A stretch of DNA of 17,479 nucleotides, taken from contig JAGPGI010000008.1 of assembly GCA_018056045.1 (NCBI GenBank), positions 1 through 17,479 of the forward strand, written 5' to 3'. Below the pieces are notes generated by a model. It was not told where the DNA came from. It did not search any database and saw only the letters and a list, made by a program, of their open reading frames with translations. Each line of letters begins with the position of its first letter. Position 1 is the first letter of the stretch. The DNA comes from Paracoccus sp. (in: a-proteobacteria) (lineage in GTDB: Bacteria; Pseudomonadota; Alphaproteobacteria; Rhodobacterales; Rhodobacteraceae). A program made the translations under genes and the position numbers. Below, piece by piece: positions 5,194 through 12,670 of this stretch.

Positions 5194-8100
5194 ATGGCAA
5201 CGCTTGTTCTCGGCGCGGCCGGTGCCGCCATTGGCAGCAGCATCGGCGGCGCGATCCTCGGCGTGAGTGCCGCCACCATCGGCGGCTTCATCGGCTCCAG
5301 CATCGGCTCGGTGGTCGACAGCTGGATCATCTCGTCGCTGGCGCCCACACAGCGCATCGAGGGCGCGCGGCTCGACACGCTCCGCATCACCTCGGCCACC
5401 GAGGGCGCGGTCATCCCGCGGCTCTATGGCCGGATGCGCATGGGCGGCAACATCATCTGGGCGACCGATTTCCGCGAGGAGACGAAGACCACCACGCAGG
5501 GCGGCGGCAAGGGCGGCGGAGGCGGCAAAGTCAAGACGACCGAGTATCTCTACTTTGCCAGTTTCGCCGTAGCGCTCTGCGAGGGCCCGATCACCGGGAT
5601 CGGCCGCATCTGGGCCGACGGCAAGCCGATGGACCTCTCCGGCGTCACCTGGCGCTGGTATCCGGGCGACGAGGCGCAGACGGCGGACCCGTTCATTGCG
5701 GCGAAGATGGGCGCGGCCAACACGCCCGCCTATCGCGGCACCGCCTATGTGGTCTTCGAGGAACTGGCGCTCTCGACCTACGGCAACCGCCTGCCGCAGC
5801 TCTCCTTCGAGGTGTTCCGGCCGCTGGCCGATCCCGACACCGCCGAGGGGCTGACCCGCGCGGTCACCATGATCCCGGCCTCGGGCGAGTTCACCTATGC
5901 CACGCAGGCGATCCGGAAGACCGATGGCGGCGCAACGGTACCCGAGAACCTGAACGCGCTGGCCGACTCCACCGACATGGTGGAGGCGCTCGACCGGCTG
6001 CAGGCGATGGCGCCTGCGGTCGAGAGCGTCAGCCTCGTCGTGGCGTGGTTCGGCGACGATCTGCGCGCGGGATCCTGCAGGGTGCGGCCGGGCGTCGAGG
6101 TGTCCGCAAAGTCGACCACGCCCGCCAGCTGGTCGGTGAATGGCGTGAGCCGCGCCGGTGCCTTCCTCGTCAGCCGCGACGATCAGGATCGCCCGGTCTA
6201 TGGCGGCACGCCGTCCGACTTCGCCGTGGTGCAGGCGATCCAGGAGATGAAGGCCCGCGGGCTGCGCGTGACATTCTATCCCTTCATCCTGATGGACGTG
6301 CCGCCCGGCAACAGTCTGCCGAACCCCTATTCGGACAACGCCGCCGAGACCGGCCAGCCCGCGTTTCCCTGGCGGGGGCGGATCACCTGTTCGCCTGCAG
6401 CGGGCTTCGCCGGGACCGTGGACAAGACCGGCACGGCCGCCGCGCAGGTCGCGAGCTTCTTCGGAGCCGCGACGCCCGCGAGCTTTAGTGTCTCGGGCCA
6501 GTCGGTTTCGTGGACCGGCCCGTCCGGCGACTGGGGCCTGCGGCGCATGGTGCTGCACTACGCCCATCTCTGCGCGGCGGCGGGCGGTGTCGACGCCTTC
6601 CTGATCGGCACCGAGATGCCGGGGCTGACGACGATCCGCTCGGGGGCCAGCACCTATCCCGCCGTGCAGGCCTATCGGGATCTGCTCGCCGATGTGCGCT
6701 CGATCCTCGGGTCCGGCACCAAGATCGGCTACGCCGCCGACTGGTCGGAATACTTCGGGCACCAGCCGGGCGACGGCAGCGGCGACGTGTTCTTCCACCT
6801 CGACCCGCTCTGGTCGGATGCCAACATCGATTTCATCGCGATCGACAATTACATGCCGCTCTCCGACTGGCGGGACGGGTTCGAGCATGCCGACGCGGCC
6901 GAGGGCTGGCCTGCGATCTATGACCGGACCTATCTGCAGAGGAACATCGCGGGCGGCGAAGGCTTCGACTGGTTCTATGCCTCTGCCGCCGACAGATCCG
7001 CGCAGGTCCGCACCCCGATCACCGATGGCGCGGCGGCCAAGCCGTGGGTGTTCCGCTACAAGGACCTGCGCGCCTGGTGGTCGAACCCGCACTACAATCG
7101 CCCGGGTGGGGTGGAGAGCGGCACACCGACGGCGTGGGTGCCGGAGTCGAAGCCGATCTGGTTCACCGAGCTCGGCTGTCCGGCCATCGACCGGGGCACC
7201 AACCAGCCCAACGTGTTCTTCGACCCGAAGTCGTCGGAGAGCTTCACGCCGCATTTCTCGCGAGGCTGGCGCGACGACGCGATCCAACGCGCCTACCTCG
7301 AGGCCAGCTACCTCTGGTGGGGTCAGGGCGCGAACAACCCGACGTCATCCGTCTACGGCGGCCGGATGGTCCATGTCCCCGAATGCGCCGCCTGGACCTG
7401 GGACGCGCGGCCCTATCCGTTCTTTCCGGAGCTGACCGGCACCTGGACAGACGGCCCGAACTGGCGGCTCGGTCACTGGCTGACCGGACGGCTCGGCGCG
7501 GTGTCGCTGCCGGCCCTCGTGCGCCATCTCTGCCTGCGCGCTGGGCTGGCGGAAAGCCTGATCGACGTCTCGGGCCTCTGGGGCGCGGTCGAGGGCTATG
7601 TGATCGGGGCACTCGAAAGCCCCCGCGCCTCGATTTCCACCTTGGCCCGCCACTTCGGGTTCGATGCCATCGAAACGGAGGGCGTGATCCGCTTCGTCAT
7701 GCGCGGCCGCGCCTCGGTTGCGACGCTCACCATCGACGATCTCGTCGCAAGCCGCGAGGGCGAGGCCTTCGAGCTGACCCGCGGCCAGGAGACCGAACTG
7801 CCCCAGGCGCTGAAATGGCAGGTCGCCCGCGCGGACGAGGATTATGACGCAGCGCTTGTCGAGGCCCGCCGTATCACGGTCGACACCACGCGCATTGCCT
7901 CGGAAAGTTTCCCGATGGCGATCCCGCCCGAAGAGGCCGAACGCCGCTGCCGCCGCGCGCTGATGGAAGCCTGGATCGGCCGGGAGAGCGCCACCTTCCG
8001 CCTGCCGCCCTCGCGGCTAGCCCTCGATCCCGCCGACGTCATCCGGCTGGCGCATGATGGCCGTGAGGTCGAGTTCCGCCTCGTCTCCGTCGCCGATGCC

Positions 8101-9159
8101 GAGGCGCGCGGGATCGAGGCTGTCCGCCAGGACCGCGCCGCCTACGATCTGCCGCCCGGCGATCCCCGGCCCGCTTCGCTGGCCAGCCCCGTCGTCTTCG
8201 GGACGCCGGAAGTGGTGATGCTTGACCTGCCGCAGATCAGCGAAGACCAGCCCGCACATCGGCCCCTGATCGCGGCCCATGCCAGTCCCTGGCCGGGCGA
8301 GATCGCCGTGTTCCGCAGCGCCTCCACGGATGGCTTCGCGTTGCTGACGACCTTCGGTAGTCGGGCGCGGATCGGCACGCTGGCCTTCGACTTCTTTCCG
8401 GGGCCGACCTCGCGCTTCGATCTGGGCAACGCGCTGGTCGTCGATCTGCTGTCCGGAACGCTGGAGAGCGTGACGGACGTTGCGCTGTTCGGCGGGGTCA
8501 ATGCGCTGGCGGTCGAGGCGGCAGCAGGGGTGTGGGAGATCATCCAGGCAGGCGCGGCGGAACTCATCGCCCCCGGCCGCTATCGCCTGACCCGCCTGCT
8601 GCGTGGCCAGCGCGGGACGGAATACGCGATGGGCACCCCGGCACCGGCTGGGGCGCGGGTTGTGGTCCTGGACACCGCGCTGTCATCGCTGCCCATCGCC
8701 GAAGCCGACCTCGGTCTGCCTTGGAACTGGCGCATCGGCCCTGCGGCACGGGCCGTCAGTGACGCAAGCTATGCCGCGCTGGGCTTCGCCCCCTCCGGCC
8801 GGGGGCTTGTCCCCTTCGCGCCGGTGCATGCCGAACAGCCGTGGCGAACGGCCCGCAACACGGGCGATCTGACCATCCGCTGGACACGACGGTCCCGCGC
8901 GCTGGTCGCCGATGCCTGGGAGCAGGTCGAGGTACCCTTGGCAGAGGACCTGGAAAGCTACGACGTCCAGATCCTCGACGGGGCTGCGATCAAGCGCACT
9001 CTGACCAGCAGCACGACCTCCGTCCTCTACGCCGCCGCCCAGCAGACCACTGATTGGGGCGCGCCGCTCGGGCCGGGGCAGACGCTGGCCATCCGCATCT
9101 TCCAGCTCTCGAACCGCCTCGGCCGCGGCACGCCCGCCGCGGTCACGCTGCAATTCTGA
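5194..9159 (+). CDS. Phage host-specificity / TIM-barrel tail tip protein (GTA gp15-like)
   Basis: A 1321-residue tail tip protein of the GTA orfg15 type, combining a glycoside-hydrolase-like TIM barrel with a phage-tail domain; it forms the central fibre/hub contacting the host. The N-terminus (residues 2-50) is an Ala/Gly/Ile-rich stretch with repeated GGxxG and GSSIG patterns. A Gly/Lys loop (GGGKGGGGGK) follows near residues 106-115. The TIM-barrel-like region covers about residues 270-720 and holds the family hallmark FTELGCPAIDRGTNQPNVF near residue 657. The phage-tail domain follows (about 760-930), with HFGFDAIETEGVIRF. The C-terminal third is beta-rich and includes RLTRLLRGQRGTEYAM near residue 1132. 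ATG 5194 has a modest GAGG at 5183-5186. Whether the barrel retains glycosidase activity cannot be told from sequence. Confidence 0.93.
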   Translation: MATLVLGAAGAAIGSSIGGAILGVSAATIGGFIGSSIGSVVDSWIISSLAPTQRIEGARLDTLRITSATEGAVIPRLYGRMRMGGNIIWATDFREETKTTTQGGGKGGGGGKVKTTEYLYFASFAVALCEGPITGIGRIWADGKPMDLSGVTWRWYPGDEAQTADPFIAAKMGAANTPAYRGTAYVVFEELALSTYGNRLPQLSFEVFRPLADPDTAEGLTRAVTMIPASGEFTYATQAIRKTDGGATVPENLNALADSTDMVEALDRLQAMAPAVESVSLVVAWFGDDLRAGSCRVRPGVEVSAKSTTPASWSVNGVSRAGAFLVSRDDQDRPVYGGTPSDFAVVQAIQEMKARGLRVTFYPFILMDVPPGNSLPNPYSDNAAETGQPAFPWRGRITCSPAAGFAGTVDKTGTAAAQVASFFGAATPASFSVSGQSVSWTGPSGDWGLRRMVLHYAHLCAAAGGVDAFLIGTEMPGLTTIRSGASTYPAVQAYRDLLADVRSILGSGTKIGYAADWSEYFGHQPGDGSGDVFFHLDPLWSDANIDFIAIDNYMPLSDWRDGFEHADAAEGWPAIYDRTYLQRNIAGGEGFDWFYASAADRSAQVRTPITDGAAAKPWVFRYKDLRAWWSNPHYNRPGGVESGTPTAWVPESKPIWFTELGCPAIDRGTNQPNVFFDPKSSESFTPHFSRGWRDDAIQRAYLEASYLWWGQGANNPTSSVYGGRMVHVPECAAWTWDARPYPFFPELTGTWTDGPNWRLGHWLTGRLGAVSLPALVRHLCLRAGLAESLIDVSGLWGAVEGYVIGALESPRASISTLARHFGFDAIETEGVIRFVMRGRASVATLTIDDLVASREGEAFELTRGQETELPQALKWQVARADEDYDAALVEARRITVDTTRIASESFPMAIPPEEAERRCRRALMEAWIGRESATFRLPPSRLALDPADVIRLAHDGREVEFRLVSVADAEARGIEAVRQDRAAYDLPPGDPRPASLASPVVFGTPEVVMLDLPQISEDQPAHRPLIAAHASPWPGEIAVFRSASTDGFALLTTFGSRARIGTLAFDFFPGPTSRFDLGNALVVDLLSGTLESVTDVALFGGVNALAVEAAAGVWEIIQAGAAELIAPGRYRLTRLLRGQRGTEYAMGTPAPAGARVVVLDTALSSLPIAEADLGLPWNWRIGPAARAVSDASYAALGFAPSGRGLVPFAPVHAEQPWRTARNTGDLTIRWTRRSRALVADAWEQVEVPLAEDLESYDVQILDGAAIKRTLTSSTTSVLYAAAQQTTDWGAPLGPGQTLAIRIFQLSNRLGRGTPAAVTLQF

Positions 9160-9180
9160 TCCCAATCCACGGGAATCCCC

Positions 9181-11103
9181 ATGTCCGACACCACGACCCA
9201 TCTGGGCCTGCCGTATCTTCTGGCCGCCCAGGCGCAGAAGCACGTCAGCCACAACGAGGCGCTGCGCCTGCTCGACGCCATGGTGCAGCTCTCGGTCCTC
9301 GACCGCACGCGCACCGCGCCCCCGGCCAGCCCGGCAGACGGCAACCGCCATCTGGTGGCCTCCGGCGCGACCGGCCTCTGGGCTGGGTGGGACTTGAACG
9401 TGGCCTTCTGGGTTGACGGCGCGTGGATCCGCCTCGTTCCTCGCACCGGCTGGATGGTCTGGGTCGCGGCCGAGGGGCTGTTCCTCGTCTGGAGCGGCAG
9501 CGTCTGGGAGGTCGTGGGCGAGCCGCGCGACGTCTCCGATGCCGTGTTCAGCCTGGTGAACGATGCGGACCCAACGAAGAAGGCGACATTCTCGCTGGCG
9601 GGGATCAGCACCGGCACCACGCGGAGTTTCACCCTGCCCAACACCTCCTCTGAACTGGCAATCCTTGCAGGCACCCAGACCTTCACGGGCAACAAGACGT
9701 TTTCGGGGACTCTGACCGCCTCGGGCACGGTCACCGTCTCGGCAGCGTCCGCCAGCATCGGCACGGCCACGACGACCGCGACCTACGGAATGGGCACCGG
9801 GGCGACGACCACCGGCGTCACCAAGACCGTGAACCTCGGCACCGGCGGCGCCTCCGGATCGACCACGGTCGTGAACATCGGCTCTGCGACGGCTGGCGCA
9901 GGCGGCACGACGGTGGTGAACACGCCCACGGTCACCTTCGCCAATGCGGTCACGCAGGTCGGCATGCCGCAGGCGAACCTGACTGCTCAGCTTCTCGGCC
10001 TCGGCGGGGCCACGGCGGACAGTTACAACCGGGTTTCGGTCAACACTCCGGCACTGCTGTTCAACAACGCAGGCGCAGGCATCGAGGCCACCGTCAACAA
10101 GGCGGCCGCCGGAAACGATGCAGCTTTCGCCTTCAAGACCGGGTTTTCGGCGCGGGCGCTGATTGGCTTGCTCGGCAACGACGATTTCAGCTTCAAGGTC
10201 AGCCCTGACGGATCCACGTTCTTCGACGCGATCCGGATCGACCGCACCAGCGGCCAAGTGGAACTGCCGCAGCCGACGGTATTGCCGGGACTGGCGGCCG
10301 CGCCAACCCCGCCGCCCGCAGGCAAGGCATCGGTCTATGCCCGCAACCGCGCCGGAGCGCCGTGGATCGACGTCATGCGTCCCTCGGGACGGGATTTCCC
10401 CTTGCAGCCGCACTTCGGGGTGAACCGGATCGCAAACTGGTCGCCCTCGGTCAGCACCACGATCACGACCGAAGGCCTGCCGATCACCTCGGTCGGCACC
10501 GTCTCGCACCCGACCCTCGCCGCGACGAACCTCGCCGCCTCGATGCGGCGCTGGCGTCTGACCTCGGCGGCCGTCGTGGACTCGGTCGCCGACCAGCGCT
10601 CCGCAGGCTGGGCCTGCTGGCGCGGCAACGCGGCGGGCTTGGGCGGCTGGACCTTCGTCACCAGGATTTCGCTCACGACACTGCAGGCGACGGGCATGGG
10701 CTTCTTCGGCCTCTATGGTTCAACGGCAGCCCTTGCCACCACCCTGACACTGGCCGCAGCCATCAACTGCATTGGCATCGGCTTCCAGCGCGGGACGCAC
10801 ACCCGTTGGCAGCTGGTCGCGAATGACGGCACCGGGGCGCCGACGCTGACCGACTTGGGCGCGAGTTTCGGTATCGCCACAGGCGGAGTGCTGACGCTGT
10901 TCATCGCCGCGCCTCCGAACGGAAGCTCTGTCTGGGTGCGGGTGGTCGACGAGGTCTCAGGCGCGGTGTTCGAGCAGGAGATCACCGCCGACCTGCCAGC
11001 CACGACGCAATTCCTATCCCCACGGCTGTTCATGAACACCGGCGCGACAGCCGCCGCCGTCGCCTACGACTGCGCCGGGGTCTACGTCGAGACGGACTTC
11101 TGA
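9181..11103 (+). CDS. DUF2793 phage tail fibre / receptor-binding protein
   Basis: A 640-residue probable tail fibre. The DUF2793 domain occupies residues 5-110, beginning THLGLPYLLAAQAQKHVSHN, and probably attaches to the tail tip. Residues 110-185 are a linker with FTGNKTFSGTLTASGTV, the strand pattern of trimeric fibres. Residues 185-265 are a Thr/Val/Gly-rich repeat region (VNLGTGG, VNIGSATAG, VNTPTV) that looks like stacked short beta turns. A further domain (265-390) contains a Pro-rich break (PTPPPAG). The C-terminal 210 residues (RRWRLTSAA, CWRGNAAGLGG, VDEVSGAVFEQ) form a beta-rich head, the likely receptor-binding tip. It has the last position in the tail module, as expected for fibres. 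No chaperone gene follows. The receptor is unknown. Confidence 0.87.
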   Translation: MSDTTTHLGLPYLLAAQAQKHVSHNEALRLLDAMVQLSVLDRTRTAPPASPADGNRHLVASGATGLWAGWDLNVAFWVDGAWIRLVPRTGWMVWVAAEGLFLVWSGSVWEVVGEPRDVSDAVFSLVNDADPTKKATFSLAGISTGTTRSFTLPNTSSELAILAGTQTFTGNKTFSGTLTASGTVTVSAASASIGTATTTATYGMGTGATTTGVTKTVNLGTGGASGSTTVVNIGSATAGAGGTTVVNTPTVTFANAVTQVGMPQANLTAQLLGLGGATADSYNRVSVNTPALLFNNAGAGIEATVNKAAAGNDAAFAFKTGFSARALIGLLGNDDFSFKVSPDGSTFFDAIRIDRTSGQVELPQPTVLPGLAAAPTPPPAGKASVYARNRAGAPWIDVMRPSGRDFPLQPHFGVNRIANWSPSVSTTITTEGLPITSVGTVSHPTLAATNLAASMRRWRLTSAAVVDSVADQRSAGWACWRGNAAGLGGWTFVTRISLTTLQATGMGFFGLYGSTAALATTLTLAAAINCIGIGFQRGTHTRWQLVANDGTGAPTLTDLGASFGIATGGVLTLFIAAPPNGSSVWVRVVDEVSGAVFEQEITADLPATTQFLSPRLFMNTGATAAAVAYDCAGVYVETDF

Positions 11104-11297
11104 TCCGGCTTGGTGGAGAACCAGCTCGTGTGAAGCCCGGGCCAGGCGACATCAGAACGGGAAGCGCCGAACGCCTCGACCGCGGCGCATCGCCCGGCCC
11201 GGATCACGGGTTCACGGTTTCAAAAAGCGGCAGGGATTCGCTGCGCCGGAATGGTTGCACAGCTAAGCGGCATCTGTCCCCTGCGGCGATGGGCACA

Positions 11298-11331
11298 AAT
11301 CTGCACCTTGGATCAGGCCGAAATCTGAACC
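11298..11331 (+). repeat. Imperfect 11-base direct repeat
   Basis: AAATCTGCACC at 11298-11308 and AAATCTGAACC at 11321-11331 differ at one base and start 23 bases apart, about two helical turns. They lie 21 bases upstream of the LexA box. They could be a second operator or chance. Confidence 0.3.
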
Positions 11332-11351
11332 ACGCTTTCCCCGAAGTCTCT

Positions 11352-11366
11352 GTTCTGGCAATGTTC
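11352..11366 (+). promoter_or_regulatory. LexA operator (SOS box), alphaproteobacterial type
   Basis: A perfect GTTC-N7-GTTC: GTTC at 11352-11355, spacer TGGCAAT, GTTC at 11363-11366. This direct-repeat consensus is the established LexA site in Rhodobacter and other alphaproteobacteria. It ends 31 bases before the SRAP start codon and overlaps the region where a -35 element would lie, so LexA binding should block transcription until RecA-induced LexA cleavage. It controls the right kind of genes (SRAP, imuA, imuB, dnaE2), which supports function. Confidence 0.85.
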
Positions 11367-11377
11367 CATCCTGTCTT

Positions 11378-11383
11378 TATGAT
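11378..11383 (+). promoter_or_regulatory. Candidate -10 element of the SOS operon promoter
   Basis: TATGAT is a near-consensus -10 hexamer 14 bases before the start codon of the SRAP gene. The matching -35 region is poor (around 11353-11361) and is overlapped by the LexA box. The resulting 5' leader would be very short, so this is a tentative call. Confidence 0.4.
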
Positions 11384-11397
11384 TCCCGGACCTTCGC

Positions 11398-12078
11398 ATG
11401 TGTAATTTGTATTCCCAGACCAAGAGCCAGGACGCCATGCGCCATGTCTTTGACGACATGCGCGGGGATGACGAGGACTTGGTCGATCTGACCGGCAACC
11501 TGCCACCCATGACCGGAATCTTCCCCGACTATCCCGCGCCGATCATCCGGCACGGGACACAGGGTGGCTGGCAATTGACCATGGCGCGCTGGGGTATGCC
11601 GACACCGCAGGTGTTTCTGGCAGGCAAGCGCACCGATCCGGGCGTCACCAATATTCGCAATGTCGCTTCGGCCCATTGGAGACGCTGGCTCGGGGTGGAG
11701 CATCGCTGCCTCGTCCCCTTCACCAGCTTTTCCGAGATCGACAGCCGCCCGGGCGCACCCCGCAACCATCCGGTTTGGTTCGCGCTTGGCCAGTATCGCC
11801 CCCTGGCCTTCTTCGCGGGCATCCGCACCGAATGGACCTCGGTGCGCAAGCTGAAGGAGGGCGAGGTAACGGCAGAGCTGTTCGGCTTTCTGACCTGCCC
11901 ACCCAATGCCGAGGTCGCGAAGATCCATCCCAAGGCGATGCCGGTGATCCTGACCAGGCCCGAGGAGTGGCGGCGCTGGCTGACTGCACCGGTGGCCGAG
12001 GCCCTGCCGCTGCAACGCCCCCTGCCCGACGGTACGCTGCAGATCGTGGCGGAGGGAGTGCGGGAAGATGCGGCCTGA
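11398..12078 (+). CDS. SOS response-associated peptidase (SRAP, HMCES/YedK family)
   Basis: A 226-residue SRAP protein. Family members form a thiazolidine DNA-protein crosslink with abasic sites in single-stranded DNA through Cys2, protecting them from error-prone processing and strand cleavage. Cys2 is present immediately after Met1 (MCNLY), which also fixes the start at 11398. Other family positions are recognisable: N85/N88 in TNIRNVAS, E113 in PFTSFSEID and H177 in KIHPKAMPVIL, corresponding to the Asn, Glu and His of the YedK active site. Length is normal. The Shine-Dalgarno is weak. The gene follows a LexA box by 31 bases and overlaps imuA by 11 bases, so it is the first gene of the SOS operon. 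Inferred role: shielding AP sites while the mutasome works. Confidence 0.93.
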   Translation: MCNLYSQTKSQDAMRHVFDDMRGDDEDLVDLTGNLPPMTGIFPDYPAPIIRHGTQGGWQLTMARWGMPTPQVFLAGKRTDPGVTNIRNVASAHWRRWLGVEHRCLVPFTSFSEIDSRPGAPRNHPVWFALGQYRPLAFFAGIRTEWTSVRKLKEGEVTAELFGFLTCPPNAEVAKIHPKAMPVILTRPEEWRRWLTAPVAEALPLQRPLPDGTLQIVAEGVREDAA

Positions 12079-12670
12079 GACCTTGCGCCCTGAACTGGCC
12101 CACGCCGACGAATTCGACCTTTGTGGGCGACGTGTGCATGAAGCCGAAGGCCGCGGTCGCCGAACCTTTGCGCTGTTTCAGGCGGTGCGGCATCCCGGCC
12201 CGCTGGTCTGGATCCTGCCCGCCCATGTGCCGGAACTGCCGATGCTGCGCGGGTTGCCGAAAGGTGTCGGCGAACGGCTGCACCTGTTCCGCGCCGAGGG
12301 CGAGACCGATCTGCTGTGGTGCATCGAGGAGGCACTGCGCTCGGCTCCCGTCGGCCTTGTCATCGCCGAACCGGAAAAGCCCCTGTCGCTGACCGCCGGG
12401 CGTCGCCTGCAACTGGCGGCCGAGGCCGGGCGGACCACCGGCCTGATGCTGATCCGCGAAGGCGCGGGCAGCAATGCCACCGAAACGCGCTGGGCCTGTG
12501 CCCCCGTAGCAAGCCCGGCGGCGGACTCGACTCTGCATTGCTGGACCCTTAATAAGAACAAAAAGGGAACTTGCGGAAGTTGGATTGTGAACTGGAATGG
12601 CGCGACGGCTGCTGTCCATCTGGTTTCCGAGGCTGGGCAGCGACATCAGCCTGCGGAACCGCCCGGTTGA
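12068..12670 (+). CDS. imuA: ImuA, mutasome accessory protein
   Basis: A 200-residue ImuA-type protein (distantly RecA/SulA-like), needed with ImuB and DnaE2 for damage-induced mutagenesis in alphaproteobacteria. The N-terminal block VHEAEGRGRRTFALF (about residues 23-37) and the segment PLVWILPAHVPELP match the family. No Walker A motif is seen, so it is not an obvious ATPase. The C-terminal part with LNKNKKGTCGSWIVNWNG looks like the conserved ImuA tail, so the gene appears intact. ATG 12068 has GGAGGGAG at 12051-12058 and overlaps the SRAP stop by 11 bases. Its 3' end overlaps imuB by 74 bases in another frame. Identification rests partly on context, because ImuA sequences vary widely. Confidence 0.85.
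   Translation: MRPETLRPELAHADEFDLCGRRVHEAEGRGRRTFALFQAVRHPGPLVWILPAHVPELPMLRGLPKGVGERLHLFRAEGETDLLWCIEEALRSAPVGLVIAEPEKPLSLTAGRRLQLAAEAGRTTGLMLIREGAGSNATETRWACAPVASPAADSTLHCWTLNKNKKGTCGSWIVNWNGATAAVHLVSEAGQRHQPAEPPG

Larger units (their letters stand above)
11104..11397 (+). other. Intergenic gap between prophage tail genes and SOS operon
   Basis: The only sizeable non-coding stretch in the window. No tRNA, no clear intrinsic terminator and no convincing gene is visible. The 3' half is visibly less G+C-rich than the flanking genes and contains an imperfect 11-base direct repeat (11298 and 11321), a LexA operator (11352-11366) and a candidate -10 element. A 91-codon open frame (11130-11405) crosses it but looks spurious. 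Because phage structural genes end on its left and a cellular-type SOS operon starts on its right, this is where a prophage boundary could lie. Confidence 0.6.

Noticed and set aside
4699..7287. 862-codon antisense open frame
   Set aside because: It lies opposite three well-identified tail genes and is low-complexity Arg/Ala/Gly-rich, as expected of the complement of high-G+C coding sequence.
8683..10509. 608-codon antisense open frame
   Set aside because: Opposite the TIM-barrel protein and tail fibre genes; no domain recognised and composition is typical of a shadow frame.
1..11103. Interpreting the block as a true gene transfer agent
   Set aside because: The tail genes are GTA-like in family and order, but the embedded full lysis cassette and the DUF2793 fibre fit a complete prophage better. 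Head and terminase genes are outside the window, so this is not fully settled.
11196..11212. Hairpin GGCCCG-gatca-CGGGTT as terminator of the tail transcript
   Set aside because: Only six pairs, two of them G-T, and no T-tract follows, so it is not convincing as an intrinsic terminator.
11130..11405. 91-codon ORF in the intergenic gap
   Set aside because: No recognisable domain, it runs across the LexA box and into the SRAP start, and it has no persuasive Shine-Dalgarno sequence; most likely a chance open frame in high-G+C DNA.
12549..12580. A-rich patch in imuA as a frameshift or junction
   Set aside because: The translated segment LNKNKKGTCGSW matches the expected conserved ImuA tail, so the frame is intact.
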